From contig JAJFPB010000002.1 in assembly GCA_020881915.1 (NCBI GenBank), positions 1,674,001 to 1,738,000 of the forward strand: 64,000 nt of DNA, given 5' to 3'. This document shows positions 1 to 13,135 of this stretch, in pieces (positions within the stretch are counted from its first letter, which is position 1; each line of letters starts with the position of its first letter). The notes beneath the pieces are model-generated. The model ran no database searches. It saw only the letters and a program-made list of their open reading frames with translations, and was not told the origin of the DNA. Position numbers and translations under genes: made by a program. Origin of the DNA: Paramyrothecium sp. XJ0827 (taxonomy: Eukaryota; Ascomycota; Sordariomycetes; Hypocreales; Stachybotryaceae).

Positions 1-950
1 GTGCCGATCCAGGGGCCTGGCCATAGAGCTGGCCGGAAAGCGATGTTGTCGAGCTGCGTAGGCTGGAGGGACCAATGGAGTATTGCCCAGAGCGAGGGCC
101 CGATATTGCGCCTGTCGGCACAGGAGGAGGTTCGGCGTACGTTGGGATGTAATTGAAACCTCGCATTGACGGCGGGGGACGAGAGTCTCGACTTGCACTG
201 GCGGCCCCGGAAGCTTTACTTGGCGACGTAGGAACTCGCCTCTCCTGTGATGTTTCTGAACTCCGTCGGCGACTGCTTGGATGAAGCCGATGAACGCTCT
301 CGGCCGAGACGGCAGGCCGGGCAACTGGACGCGCAGCTCTCATCTCCAAGTCGTCTTGAGAACTGGTAGAGTCACTCGAGCTGTGCACGGGCGAGTGGTC
401 CGCTGGACACATTTAGCACGGGCGGGCCCAGCTAGTTGATCGACCCTGCAGAGGACGAACCTTTACTCGATGTCGGGCTGATGCCACGCGAGTGGTGGCC
501 AGGGCGCATCGCCTCTTTGCCCTTCCACGGGCCAGGCTGCACGGCCTGGGTCTCGTCCGTCACTGAGTATATAACATCCCGGCTGCGGTCCCCATATGGC
601 GTCAGTCCCCCGGTGTAGCTTTGCGTTCGGGGCACTCGGACCACTGGAGAAGCGTAGTTGGCTGGGTACGAAACGTGCGACAGGCTACTTCCGACCCGGG
701 GGATGCTGGGCATACTGGCGTGGTGGGCGTGTACACTCATTGCGCTTCTTCTGCGGTTCTGCTCCAGAATCCTGGGCCGGTCGTTTTCCCTCCAGCTGGG
801 TGGTGCACTGGAGATGGCATCCAAAGCCGCATGTGTCGGCACGTGTTTGTATGGAACCGTGCTCGATTCCTTTTGCTTCTCCTCGGCCATCTTTGCGCTA
901 TGCTCCTTGGCATGCTGGCGGCTCCTCCGAATGCTGGAAAAGATGGACAT
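1..950 (-). CDS. Conserved fungal protein of unknown function, 5' part (runs off left edge)
   Basis: The start ATG is at 950. Exon 1 (950-467) encodes a basic N-terminus (MSIFSSIRRSRQ) followed by Lys/Glu-rich and then Ser/Pro-rich sequence. A naive reading stops at 432. A 64-nt intron (466-403; donor GTAAAG, branch-like CTAAAT, acceptor CCAG) joins in phase to an exon that stays open from 402 to the window edge (about 134 codons), with Ser/Pro/Tyr-rich sequence such as FNYIPTYAEPPPVP. About 295 residues are visible and the C-terminus is missing. I see no catalytic motif, signal peptide or membrane segment, so it is probably a largely disordered, phosphorylatable cytoplasmic protein. Similar proteins occur in filamentous ascomycetes but I cannot assign a role. 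The intron is inferred from splice signals and phase. Confidence 0.72.
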
Positions 951-2560
951 TTTGGCGGGATACTGACACCGGAAACGGGGCCGCAGGTAGGTTGAGGCTT
1001 GCTACTCGTTTCAAGGTGTGAATTGGGTCGCTGGCTTCAAATTATAAGCGAGGAACCGGAAGAAATTGTGGGTGAATGCGCGAGAGGGGTAAAGATTGGC
1101 CGAAATTGGATTGGAGAAGCACAGGAAACAACGCGCTCTGGGCAAGTGAACAAGGTGGCAAAGTTCCGTGAGGAGTTGCCAAGGGTATATATGTAGGTAA
1201 TTTGTGTTGCAGTCCGGATCCGAAGGTCACCGAAATGTAACTGCGCCGAGCAGCAGGCCCCCTCCAATGCTTTAAGCTAAGTAAGGCAGGCAGATGACTG
1301 CAGATGGGTCGAATCGAGACAATAAAATTGCGAACGATTGAGATACCCAAGAGCTATTCATATGTTTGGACGAGACAACGACGTGGGAAAGAAAATGGGA
1401 AAAAAACCACGGGCAAAGACAATCCCAACAGAAAAGAAACGACGGCAGTCTTACATCTTTATCTCGATCAGAAGCAAGTTCAGGATCAAAGTCTGATATA
1501 CGGGCGGAGCTGGGTGGGCACACGCCTAGTAGCACGGTCGTTGGCGTGGCTTGCAGGCAGGGGAACCAAGTTGCGGAATCGCGACCTTGTGTTTGGCTAC
1601 AGCATTCGGTTCGGCCGTTCTCTGTCCCCTAGGGAGGGAAGCCCCACAACGTGGTAGATATGACACGGGCTTGATGGATGGATGACGATGCGCGAACGCA
1701 GACTTGCCTAGCTTCCGGCTTTGCTAGTTGAAGGTCCTTGCGTTACGATCAAGATAGAGAGCAAGTGAAGAAGACGACTTGATGTTAAAGATGGAGAAAG
1801 GAGAGGAGGGGGAAAAGAAACGAGCAGAGCCAAGACCGAAGCGAAGAGGAGGCTCGAGGGGGTTTATCTACCTGCCTCCCTAATGCGGTTCTGGTGTGCA
1901 ATAGTTCAGGCCACTGGGATCCCGCCTAGATGGTACGTATGCACGCGGCTGAGGTAGTAGTTGTTCTGTGTCATGACGGCCTGCACCTCACAGCACGAGG
2001 CCAAGACTGTTAAAATGAGTCTGGGCACGCACTTGCTGGCGGGGACAGCGGGTCCCCCCTGTTGCTTCAGCAGAGCAGAAGGTCAGCTCATTGCGACCTG
2101 CGTGCAGCTGCCACTGGACTTCGGCGCACTCCCCAACCCCGAGAGAAACCGTGGGGTGCGAAATGCATGCAATGCAAGCGGTTGTGCATGGTGCCATACG
2201 GTAGTTCCTTGGGTGCAGCCAGTCGAGTGGACATCGGGACGAGAGATACTGTCGTGTGGCTCCATGAGGGCGGCCAGCCACTTGACCATTTGCCCTCCCA
2301 AATGCCAGACGAGCCTGCGCGTGAGGCTTCCTCCTGCCTAGTGGTAGCAAATCAAGAATGCAGCGGGAGGGTAGGAGGCTTGCGAATTGGCGAGATGGTC
2401 GGGTGGGTTGTAGTGCTTGTGGATGAGTTGGCTGCAGGTGGATCGTCCTGGTGCAAGGGTTCGCCAGTTGTTGGCACGCCACCCCTCCCCAAGCCCGAGC
2501 CCGCGCTTGAGCTTTGGTCCAGATAAGGAATACTGGAAGGGAGGCCAGGGCACGCACGGT

Positions 2561-2586
2561 GAGGCAAGGCGAGGCAAGGCGAGGAA
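2561..2586. repeat. GAGGCAAGGC decamer tandem tract
   Basis: Short direct tandem repetition of a ten-base unit (GAGGCAAGGC), about 2.5 copies, in non-coding DNA. Its composition resembles the longer tract at 2995-3076. Confidence 0.8.
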
Positions 2587-2994
2587 AATTCCCGACCACG
2601 GCTCGTATTCTCTGCGCCAGGCGTCTCCGTGGAGCCCGCTACGCTACCGGACGTAGCGCAGCCGCTTCCGCAGGGGCCGCCCGCCCTAAGTTAAGTTAGT
2701 ACGGATGATTCGGGCCCAGCTTCAGGTCTGGTTCCTGGTTTTGCTTTGTTCCCAGGCCGTGGACGTGCGAATGTTTGGAAATCTGGTGCCGGCGGTAGTC
2801 GCCCTGGGCCCGTAATTGTGGGAAGAGTTGAAGATTTGCATCCCGTACGTTCGAGGTACCTTATCCACGGCACCATGCTTACCGGGCGTGAATTCTCCGG
2901 ACCATGTTCAAAAAATTGGGGGTCAGCTCCTTCCCACTGCCGCAGGAAACAACAACGGCTCTCTGCCCGCCCCTGCCATGTGGTCTGCCTTATG

Positions 2995-3076
2995 TGAGGT
3001 CAGGTCAGGCCAAGTCGGGTCAGGTCAGGTAAGGCAAGGCAAAGCAAGACAAGGCAAAACAAGACAAGGCAAGGTA
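2995..3076. repeat. Imperfect pentamer tract (CAGGT / AAGGC / AAGAC units)
   Basis: About 80 bases of imperfect five-base periodicity, passing from GTCAG-type units on the left to AAGGC and AAGAC units on the right. It is a purine-rich non-coding microsatellite-like tract. Confidence 0.8.
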
Positions 3077-5128
3077 ACCATAAACAAACGTCCAATAAAC
3101 TCCCCCTTCTCTCATGCATGGGAGGCTGTCTTTCCCTTCCCTGCTCTCGTCAGGCTGCATTCAGCCTGCGCGACGGTGGTGACCCGACCCTGCATACGGA
3201 GACGCATACAGCACATATGAATCCGATAATGCACCAGCTCAGCTTGGATTGCTTCCCCTGTTGACCCAAAAAGTCTGCCGTCACATCATGTTCGCCAAGA
3301 CTACCTCTGTACTCAACACATGCTAGTTTTAGCCACCAGCTAAGCTCGTCCCTGGCCGATGTGGCGCGTTCCTCGGCCTCGGCACCGAAAAAGTATCGAC
3401 GCCTGGCCAACAATGGCAACGACCTAAACTCCTTCAGTCCTTCGCGGATGGGGGTGAATAGCTGTTGTCCAGACTAGGCATCAGAGCGTTGTGGCTGTTG
3501 AAGTTTAACCACACCAGGGATGCTCTTGGCCCATGCCGTCAGCCTCACGCCCTCCCCCAGTTACCACACGCCATCAGGGCACTCACTCTATTGTGGTCAA
3601 GGAACGAGCCAAGTTTTGGGCCTCTGCAGAAACGCCTACACCTCGAGGCGGGCCATGCTTGTTTCTTGGATGCCTTTTGTCTTGTCTTAGCTAGGGACAC
3701 GTTTCGTACGAAACCCTGGTTACAGATTTCCGAGAGCGAGCCGCAAGAGCTGGCACGTCGCGAGAGGCTGTGAGAGAGCTGACTCTTTTGGGGCATGGCC
3801 TCCGCTTACTTACATTCAATATCTCCAGCCCAAGGGGCCTAGACCCTCATTGACCCTGGGCCAACTCGGCATCCAAGCTCTCTTCACCGCAGCGCTACCG
3901 TGACGCCGCAAATTCTCCCTTTCTCGTCCCTCCACCACGCATTGTGAGCCCGGTAGAGATACGCCGTCCAAACTCAATCAACAGGGCACGTTCGAAATAC
4001 GTGCGGTGGCAGCACTACGGGCGGCTAACTGCCCTGCACACAACACGTCTACAACCCTACTGCGACTCCGTTCTCGCTGTGAGAAGCCAAATCGAAGAGC
4101 CATTTTACGCCATAGCCCGCTACAGGGGTGAATGTCCTTTTCCAGCAAAATGCAAAGCAACGTGGGTCCTCAACTCGACAAGAAGAGCTGTAGACATGCT
4201 TCTCGATTCCCAAACTATTTCAACTTCATTTCCGTCGCCTTGCCTTCTTGGGCACCCATGATAAGGCTAGTGCTGCAGTGCCGGCCACCCTTGAAGCAAT
4301 AGATCGGTCAGCCATCCTCCGAACCGGTCTTGCGCCTATTTTCGCAGAGACCTTCTGGTCCTGAGCGATTGCAAGTACTTTGCTCAAGCCATAAGGCGTC
4401 CAGTGTGATTGTCTTTGCATGGCGCCGCGAAACGTTGCCACGAAACAACATGCATGAGGCTGCGATTAGCGCCAGATCTATCTCGTCTTATTGCCACTAA
4501 ATGCATTCAGATGTCATTGTGAAAAATGATTTCCAACTTGATGAACGTTACATCCAGGTCTGTCTCACGCGGGCCAGGGCCATTCCTGTCGATCACAAGG
4601 TAATCTATTCGGCACCTGGCCCGGTCCGGCTTGGCGTGAAGTAATTCCCCGTCAGGGTGTTGGATTACAGGGATCTTGCTTTATCAGTGCTCCCTTCTCG
4701 AAGACGGTGAGTAAAGACCATGCTTGCCATGATTTGCGGCGATAGTCACCACACCCTCACCAGGGCAAGCAATTGTTCCTATTGGAGGCTACATGAAGAC
4801 ATGCAGCTAAGTCAACTTCTACCAGCACTGACGCAAATAGGCACCAATCTTTCAGCCTTGCACACAATCTGGCAGATTACGTCGGGGTGCATGGACTATT
4901 CCGTCATGGGTGCGTCACTCATATTGTCTCTAGGCATCTCGATCAGTTATAATATTGAGAGCTATGCGATGGCAGACATCCACATGTATCCACCCTGTGA
5001 CCGGGTCGAACTGCGGCTTCATCAACCAATATCACGACGTTGTGGCTGCGACGAATTCAGCTGGCATGAACAGGTTATGTCTCGGCAGGTCTCGTGAACG
5101 ATGCGTCTCAGTATAATCGGCAGGCAAT

Positions 5129-7174
5129 TTAGGCTATGCTGTTTCCCAGCAATCTTCCAATTTCTTCCGCGATAGCCATGATTCTCTCCTCGGTGAGGCG
5201 TCGTCCAACGATCTGAACGGCTACTGGTGCCCCGTCGTACGCTTCGGCATCATCTATGAATGGCCAGCATTAGTCTCCGAGCGCCATACACGATTCACCT
5301 CGACTCAAAGGCTTACATTCAGCTTGGACGGCCGCGTCCATCTCGTTGAGTGGCTTGTAGCTGTCATCTCTTGCATCGATAGTCTTATCAGCAAAGGTCA
5401 CAGGAACTACCACGCTCGTAAAGTCGAGAAGGTTGATGGCGGTTGCGTAGCCGTAATACTTGAATTTGTTGTGCCTGATGGCGGCGGTCGGTGTGATGGG
5501 GGCGATGATGGCGTCCAGTTCTTTGCCCAACTTCTCCTCGAAGGCCCGAATGGCGGAAAGATACTCGCACTGATAGCTCCATTTTTCAAGATGAATCCTC
5601 CAAAGCTCATTGATATCAGTTTTGGGCAGATTTGGATTCACCATCTCGGAGATGTTCGGAATTGCAGGCTCCCCGGAAGCTTTGAGCGTTTCGTAGACGT
5701 CCTGCAACATATGTGCTGTCAAACAAACGATGCCTTCCAAGGCGAAAGGGAGCGAAGATATCACTTACCTCAGCACCATCTGAGCCGTAAACTTTGCCAA
5801 TCAGACTGACAGCGTACGGGTGCTTGTATGGTTCCCATGGAACAACAGTGTGGCCGGCTTTCTGCAACACGTCTACCACGGTCTGCACACCTCGAAGAAT
5901 GGGCGGATGTGGGAGAACCTGGTGGAATGAGCATTGCTTTCACGAAATGGTCGAAATCAAGAAACTTACATTACCATCACACTTATAGAAGCCTAGAGTC
6001 AGTGCAGACGAGGATATTTTGGCCTTGATGGCAGCCTCTTCGTTGTCCCGCCAAGGCAGCGGCACGACCTTGGAGTCATAACTCCACGGTTGTTGGGCAA
6101 GCACGGAGGTCATGAAGAGCCTCATGTCTGCGATGGAGTGAGACAGTGGCCCGCAAACACTATGGACTGTCTCTTGGCCTTCCATGCTATTGGCCATCTT
6201 GCCATAAGGAAGCCGTCCATGGCTTGGCCGAATACCGTAAAGAAAGTTGAACGCTGCAGGAACACGAATTGAGCCGCCTGTAAACACAGATCGTCAGAGT
6301 CTCGCGAGTCTCACTCAAGGTTAACGACACTCACCGATATCGGTTCCAACACCAATAACTCCTCCACGGAAACCAACAATGGCACCCTCGCCGCCAGAAC
6401 TTCCTCCCGGGGCCCAGTCCTTATTGCGAGGATTGACCGTGCGTCCCGTGATATTGTTGATAGTCTCACACAGCATCAGGCTTTGTGGTACACTCGTCTT
6501 GACGTAGAGAACGGCGCCTGCTTTGTATAGCAAAGTAACCAGAATAGAATCGTCTGTCTCGTATTTCCCGATCCAATCCACGTATCCCATGGTCGTCTCC
6601 AGCCCCTAGGATTTGTCAGCGCACTCCCTAACCTGGGTTCGAGCGGCGAGGTAGATCGCATGTCATCCCGACGATGAAGCAAGTGTATTGCTGCACACGT
6701 ACTTTAATGCGAAATTGGTCTTTGAGCGAGATGGGTAGGCCATGCAGAGGTCCGACGGTCTTCTTGTTAGTGGAATAGTAATCATCCAACTCCTTGGCCC
6801 TTGCCAGCGCCAAGTCTGGAAAGAACTCCAGGTTGCAGTTCAACTTTGACGGCAGAGTCAGCCCGTTACCGTCAATCTGAAGTCGCACGATCCTCTTCGA
6901 CACCGAAGGCACTGACCAATTGATGCGCCAAGGCTGCCCGCTTGCAAAATGCAGTCGTGACAGCAACGGACGTGAGCTCACCAGCAGCGATCTTCCGGAC
7001 AAGATCCGTAGCGGCTGATTCGGTGATGTCCAGCTCCTCGGCGCTCAGTATGCCGCTTTGCTTAGGGTAGTCCATGACCGAGGCAGTGGCTGGCACCTCC
7101 TTGATGCGCCATTCCTCCGGGATAGTTGCGTCAATGCGCTTCTTCTTGTCTGCGGCTCGTTCCTGCCAGCTCAT
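5129..7174 (-). CDS. amdS: Acetamidase (amidase signature family, AmdS type)
   Basis: Hydrolyses acetamide, and probably other short amides, to carboxylate and ammonia. Seven exons keep phase: 7174-6917, 6843-6703, 6605-6335, 6277-5970, 5918-5769, 5701-5317, 5253-5129, giving 545 aa, close to the 548 aa of Aspergillus AmdS. The Ser-cisSer-Lys triad is complete: Lys127 (in SLKDQF), Ser202 (in [10 protein letters not shown]) and nucleophile Ser226 (in GTDIGGSIR). The third intron falls inside the GTDIGGS motif. The C-terminal block ([15 protein letters not shown]) is also intact. The first ATG ([13 protein letters not shown]) fits the family. Candidate CCAAT and GATA elements lie upstream. Resemblance to AmdS is high along the whole length; a broader amidase specificity cannot be excluded. 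Confidence 0.93.
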
Positions 7175-7320
7175 GGTTGCGGATACTGTCACGTCAACAC
7201 GCTAGTTCAATGGAATTGTCTGGAGTTATGTTCAAGTAAGGTATCTTGTGTAGCATAGGCTGCAATGAAAAGGCTACAAGCAAGTTGCGTAGAGTGCCGT
7301 TGTGGGATGAACCTTCTCTT

Positions 7321-7361
7321 ATTGGGTGTTGTTCACTGCCACAAAGAGTGAACTCTTATCA
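7321..7361 (-). promoter_or_regulatory. CCAAT box and GATA (TGATAA) site in the amdS promoter
   Basis: On the amdS coding strand a CCAAT pentamer occupies 7325-7321 and TGATAA occupies 7361-7356, about 150 and 185 bp upstream of the ATG. In Aspergillus nidulans amdS is activated through a CCAAT-binding complex and the GATA factor AreA. These short matches could occur by chance; position and family precedent make them plausible. Confidence 0.35.
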
Positions 7362-8601
7362 GCCGCAGGGCTCCGCACGGGGCTCACAGGAACGGCAATG
7401 GTGCATCGGACTTGGCTGACGTACAACAGCGTATTCACTGAGGTAGTACATGCTTAATTTGTCATGGAGATAAAAGTAAGTGGGGTTGCATGTCAGAGTT
7501 CACGGGGCGAAATGCTCAATTGTGAGGATCTAGTGAGATTCTGTTGCCCGAAGCAGATGTTGATGAGAATAAAAAAAAGAATGCCATCCATGTAAAGTGA
7601 AGCAGTTTGTATTCGGCTCCACGCAAGATATTTTCCTTCGACAATATTTTCCTACGGGATGCCATAATTCAGGTGGTGCGGTGGTGCAAAAGGTTTGAAT
7701 ACACATTTATAGCGATTTGGTTTAGAGATGCACGGAAGAAGTTTGTTTCGTACTGGGGAAGCATGTTGTTGATGGAACAAACCCACATACAGCCGGGTGA
7801 GACTACCCCGAAGGAGTTTTCTTCTTTTCTTCGGAAATCAAGAATGTCTTAGTCCCAGTATGTGGACTAGACGTTTTGACTTTAGGACATCGGGAATGTG
7901 CCTTTGCCCGGCCGACTCCGCATTTTGAGTTTCTGGGGGAGTTGGGGTTGCTGCTTGACCATTCTAAAAATGTAAACATAAACATAAAACATCACATGTA
8001 ATTCCGATGATCGCGTCGATAAGGTTGGCCTTTCCCGCAGTTGGCACTGGTGTCGCTTCATTCCCGCTAGTACACAAGATTAGAACGTCGCTAGACCACC
8101 GGCAGCCTCAAGCCCAGGATCCCGGGTGAGGATCAAACGAAACAAAGATGTGGGGGGGTTCGGATTTGGAGGGTCTCAGAAGGCAAAATCCCGGAGACCC
8201 TGCCCCAGGAGGAACACCAGCAAGGCCTCAAGGCTGGCCTGCCCTGGTGGTGCTCCTCCGGTAATTACCGACGGATCGCCTTGCATTTGCCAGAAAGGGG
8301 CGGCGTGGTTGAGCAACGTCATTCCAGAAATAGACAGCGTCATGTCATGGTACGTCGCTGTGCCCTTTGCGAAAAGGGAGCTCCCCTACATTTCTGTCGC
8401 TGTGTGGTTTCGTCTCATGACAGGTGTCCTATGATGATGATCCCCGGCGTTGAGTTAAGGGTCTCGCGTGCGTGTCGCGTTTGAGTTCGTGACAATTGTC
8501 GCGACATAAGGTTCTCTATCGCCTGGGCGAGATCGGACAGTGCACTGCCAAGGAGACCCGTCAACCTGGACCGTCCTTTTTTTGGTGCGAGGAAGGGCTC
8601 T

Positions 8602-8638
8602 GCGGTAGCGGTAGCGGTAGCGGTAAGCGGTAGCGGCA
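8602..8638. repeat. GCGGTA hexamer tandem tract
   Basis: About six copies of a GCGGTA unit, one with an extra base, in the leader or promoter region of the PSY2 homologue. Confidence 0.85.
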
Positions 8639-9454
8639 GTGTAGTGTAGCGTGCCATGGGCTGGGGGTGGTGTGCGTGGTGGTCCGTGCAGATGGGAAAA
8701 ATAGGGTATTGTGGTCTTATCTGCAGTCACGTGGGGCCGGAATCGCTTTCGTGCTAAAAAGTGGATAAACCCTTCCAGCCCAGCCGCACTGGCGTCAGCG
8801 CCCTCGCCGCGCGCATTGAGAGTGAGGTAAGGCGAGGTACGGAGTACATGTGCCTGCCAGCGTGTGTTAGCCGGTGGGCCGAAAATCTGCAGCGACCCAG
8901 TCCAAGCCACCCGACAGTTCTTAACACTGCCAGGTCACGCGCCGGGCTCACCATCTCGTCCCAATCCTCCGCCGGACTCACTCCATCACGTCGTAAAAAA
9001 CACTTGCGCCCGCGCCAACGCCCCGTCTTCGCATCGCTTTGTCGCTCGTTGTGCTCCCGCATTCGCATCCGGCCCGAAAGCGCCCTCTCCCTCCGGCGTG
9101 CACTGCGGCGATTCTGGATGGCGCGCTGTGATTGAAAACCCCCTCCCTTCCGCAATACGTCACGGTCGCCGCCGCCCGCGCAAACCTGCATCTCAACCGA
9201 CGCCCAACCAAACCCGCCACCCTCATCCTCCTCCCCCGATCGACGGCGGCTTCACGCACAAACCTTCCGCAGACGGCCCGTCGCGTGTCCCGCATCCCTC
9301 GCGCGGCGCGCACCAGCACGAAACCGTGGCGGCGCTCACGATTCTCAGCCACAACGAGACGTCCGAACTCTCCCTCCAACAGCATCTCGACATCGCTCCC
9401 GACCTGGTGGCGGCCTACAACCCTCTCGTCACGGAGGGGGACTCCGAGCCGTTG

Positions 9455-12335
9455 ATGATGGCACAGCCCGTGCCTCATCAGGCGACGGACAAGAAGCGCG
9501 TCAAGGTCTACGAGTTGCGTAACAACGACTGGTTTGACAGAGGCACCGGCTTCTGCACTGCGGCCTTCCACGCTGTACGAATTCCCATTTCATTTTCTCT
9601 TCCTTCATCCTCACCTCCCCAGCGCGTTCAATCCCGCGATCACGTTGCTAATGCATTTGCGCGTAGACTGAAGATGGTCGCAAAGACCCACGTGTTATCG
9701 TCGAGTCAGAGGACCAACCCGAGCGACTCCTCCTAGAGACCAAGATTCAAAAGGAAGATGGCTTCCAGAAGCAGCAGGGTGAGCCAAAATCATCCTACAA
9801 ATCCTCCAACGTGTATCGCTAACATCGAAGAATAGAAACTCTTATCGTATGGCAAGAACCCGGGAGCGGCGTCGACATGGCGCTTAGCTTCCAGGAGGCC
9901 GAAGGTTGCGCACTGATATGGTTCGTCACTCACTCACTGCACCTCAGAAAAGTATGATGATCCGAGTTCTTCCTAACACTTGGCAGGCGGTTTGTAAGTA
10001 GCGTGCAGCAGGCCTTCCACAATAACGTCGGCGGAGTCGGTAAGTGTTCTTCGCGTCGCGCGTCGCCTCAACATACTAACAAAATGCTAGACGACGCTCT
10101 CTCCGATGACCTTGCCATGGATACCACAGCCACCATCAGCCTCCCGGCAGCCGAACTAGGGAACCTGCACGAAATTGAGACGAGCATGCGCATCATGAGT
10201 TCAACAGCCAATGGCCGAAATGCCTTGGCCAAATTTATCATGGCCGACGACTACATTGGGAAACTGATACCGCTCGTTGAAATGGCCGAGGATCTTGAAA
10301 GCCTCCCAGATCTACACAGGCTCTGCAATATCATGAAGACAGTCATCCTCCTCAACGACACGTCTATCATTGAGCATGCCGTCTCCGACGAATGCGTCTT
10401 GGGAGTTGTTGGCGCCTTGGAATACGATCCTGACTTCCCCAGTCACAAAGCGAATCATCGACATTGGTTGGACAACCAAGGGCGATATAAAGAAGTCGTA
10501 CCTATCGAGGATGAACAGACCCGTCGCAAAATTCATCAGACATACCGCCTTCAGTACCTCAAGGACGTCGTGCTTGCCCGGATCCTGGACGATCCCACCT
10601 TTTCTGTTCTCAACTCGCTCATTTTCTTTAATCAAGTCGACATCGTCCAACATCTCCAATCCAACGCCAGCTTTTTAAGCGAGCTTTTTGGCATCTTTAC
10701 TTCGCCTTTCGAAGATCAGAGGAAGAAGAAAGAGGCCGTGTTATTTATCCAGCAGTGCTGCAGCATTGCCAAGAACATTCAACCTCCGGCTCGCCAAAGC
10801 TTGTACAACAATTTCCTTGTGCACGGTCTGCTTCAAGTCATCCACTTCGGCTTGCGCCATGGTGATGTTGGTGTCAGAGTGGGCGCGACAGATATCTTGA
10901 TCTCAATCATCGATCATGACCCACAGATGATCCGTCAAACCATCTATCGTCAAATTCACGAGAACCAGCCCCCCCTGACGGATTCCTTAATCGAATTACT
11001 CCTCGTTGAAGTTGACTTGGGCGTCAAATCCCAAATATCGGAGGCACTGAAGGTTCTTCTGGACCAGGGCATGATGGCACAAGGACCTGAAGGCATGTCG
11101 AAAGCCAACCCTGACTTTGCAGGACGGGGTCGACCTCCGCAAGCCGTGGATCCTCAGCAAGAGTTGTTCTTGAATAAGTTTTACGAACAATCGGCCACGA
11201 AACTCTTCAAACCCCTTATTGAGCTCGACGGCCGAACGGACCTGAATTTTAACACACATCAAGCTTCGATGTTCACGTACTTGGTGGAGATTCTGTGCTT
11301 TTTCATCCGACAGCACCACCGTTTCAGCAGGTACTTTGTCATGCAGAACGATATTGCTCGGCAAGTGGCACAGCTTCTCAAATGCCGAGAGAAGTATCTG
11401 AAACTTGGTGAGATTCCGATTGCAGTATTCTGTTGTGTTTTGTCTCTTTACAAGCTAACACTTGGATAGTTGCGATACGCTTTTTCCGCAGTCTGGCGGG
11501 ACTGCAGGAGGAGTTCTATATCAGGCAACTCACCGAGAAGCAAGTTCTTGGACCGGTCCTTGAAGTGTTGATAGAGACAATGCCAAGAGATAATCTGCTC
11601 TGCTCGGCATCTCTTGAACTCTTCGAATATATTAGGAGGGAAGGTCTCAAGGACATTATAAAGCATCTGGTTGCCAATCACCGAGACCGCTTGCTGAGCC
11701 TGAGCGAGATGCCGACCTTCCGAGACCTCGTTGCCAAGTACGACGAAACGCAAGGCTATACCTCCAACATGGACTATTTCATCGAAGCTGAGGATGACCT
11801 GGGTCGTAAGCCTCCGCCGAATTCGAGACTGATGGACCAAATCACCGTGGATCCGAATGAAGAAGAGTACTGGAACACATCTGATCCTGAGGACGAAGGC
11901 GAGCAGCACGGCAGAACAAGCGACAAAACACCAGCCACTAATGGTTCTGTCACTCCGTCAAAACCACTTGTCGACTACCCCTCGGACGAAGAGGCCGATG
12001 AGGCTGTGGACGCACAAAGCGAGAATCAAACGAAGAAAGCCGAGCCTAATGAAGTTTCTGACCCCGGAACAAGCCCCGCAGTAACACCCCCCGAGCGCCT
12101 TTCTGAAAAGAGACGACGGGAGGAGGAGGATGACGACGAACTTGGAAAGCTCATGCATAGCAAGCGGCGAAATAGCTCGGCAAGCGCTTCAAGTCCGAGC
12201 CCTGCCGCAGGATCCGTGAAAAGACGGAAATCTTTCACCGCTGGCTCCGGAAATGGGACTCCCAAGAGAATCTCCATCAGTCTATCTCCGGCCCTGAAGA
12301 CAGGCGGCGCTGGGAGGTCCGATGAAGACTCCTAG
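9455..12335 (+). CDS. psy2: PP4 phosphatase regulatory subunit 3 (Psy2/SMEK/PPP4R3)
   Basis: Targeting subunit of the protein phosphatase 4 complex, with roles in DNA-damage recovery and chromatin. Six exons keep phase: 9455-9574, 9667-9778, 9836-9920, 9987-10039, 10091-11407, 11470-12335 (850 aa). The N-terminal PH/EVH1-like domain (about 1-120) contains the diagnostic VKVYELRNNDWFDRGTGFCTA block and a later ALSFQEAEGCALIW segment. The SMK-1 and armadillo-like helical region covers roughly 125-640. The tail is acidic and Ser-rich with basic nuclear-localisation-like clusters (SKRRNSS, VKRRKSF). The start is the first in-frame ATG; a second ATG follows at once at 9458. The catalytic PP4 subunit is not in this window. 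The phosphatase at 29347 is of PP6/SIT4 type, so that neighbourhood is coincidental. Confidence 0.94.
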
Positions 12336-13135
12336 AAACCTTACCTTTTTCTTTTCGGCGCTTCGGCATGGCAGCGGACAGGAACTTGTTTGATATGAGA
12401 CATGTGGGGAGCACCGAACACTTCGGCAAGAAGACCCGCGTTTTACGAAGCTTTAGTTATTGGCAACAGGGGTCAGTTGGCGGACGGCGTTACAACTCAG
12501 TGATTTTGGTGGCAGCCTATAGCGGAGGATACTGGGGCGACACGATATGAATCAAGCACACAACCATGCTGCTTACACACGGCTTTAGGATCAGGAGCTC
12601 GGCCTGGCGAGGTAGGGGCCGAGCCCTCGATTTCGCAGAGAAGGGGCGTCCATAGGCGAAGCGGTCAAGGCAGAATTTGGATGGACGGGGGCAGTCCGAG
12701 AGCAACGCTGGTCACGGGAAGAGAGAAATTGTTGAAGGTTGTGAGCCAGAATGCTCGACTGTAACGTACATGCGTCGCTGTCTGTAGAAAGTTCCCATCA
12801 AATGGCTTCATGGGTATCTGCGCCCAGCTGCGGTTGGTAGCGGTTATCAGGAAGCCCGTAATGGACAGATGAAAGCCGAAAGCATGTGCTTGAGATTTGA
12901 TTGTGAAATGGCAGGGCTAATGTCAACCTCCAAGTCCCAACCTTGAAAAGTCCAATGTCATGGTAGTGCTGGTTCATTCGTTGACTGAAAATATTTCTAC
13001 TCTGGACTATTCGCGTTCGTTTCGTGAAATTTTCAAAAAACTTTTGAATGGTTTCATTGTTCTTTCGACTACGTAAGTATACTTGAAACCGGGTGTCTAA
13101 TGCTTTGCCTCATCCTCTTCTACTACCCAGTGAAT
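12336..13135. other. Convergent intergenic spacer
   Basis: Contains the 3' untranslated regions of the PSY2 homologue (+) and the AFG2-type ATPase (-). It turns AT-richer toward 13000-13080. I see no gene. Confidence 0.6.

Larger units (their letters stand above)
951..5128. other. Gene-free interval upstream of the left-edge gene and downstream of amdS
   Basis: No reading frame here is convincing. Those present overlap on both strands, have no recognisable domain and often lack an ATG start. The left part is the presumed promoter and 5' leader of the minus-strand gene starting at 950. Simple pentamer-like tracts lie at 2561-2586 and 2995-3076. A 125-codon ATG frame at 4720-5097 (+) has no recognisable features. 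Confidence 0.6.
7175..9454. other. Divergent intergenic region between amdS and the PSY2 homologue
   Basis: Holds the promoters of amdS (leftward) and the PSY2 homologue (rightward). A further GATA-type hexamer (AGATAA) is at 7468-7473 (+). A GCGGTA hexamer tract lies at 8602-8638. From about 8860 to 9454 the PSY2 frame is open but has no in-frame ATG; its Pro/Arg/His-rich translation does not look like coding sequence, so I treat it as 5' leader. Confidence 0.55.

Noticed and set aside
1988..2599. 203-codon minus-strand frame
   Set aside because: It begins inside a simple repeat, overlaps several frames of similar length on both strands and has no recognisable domain.
8864..9454. In-frame N-terminal extension of the PSY2 homologue
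   Set aside because: The frame is open for about 197 codons but contains no ATG. Its Pro/Arg/His-rich translation does not resemble the family, whose N-terminus matches the ATG at 9455/9458.
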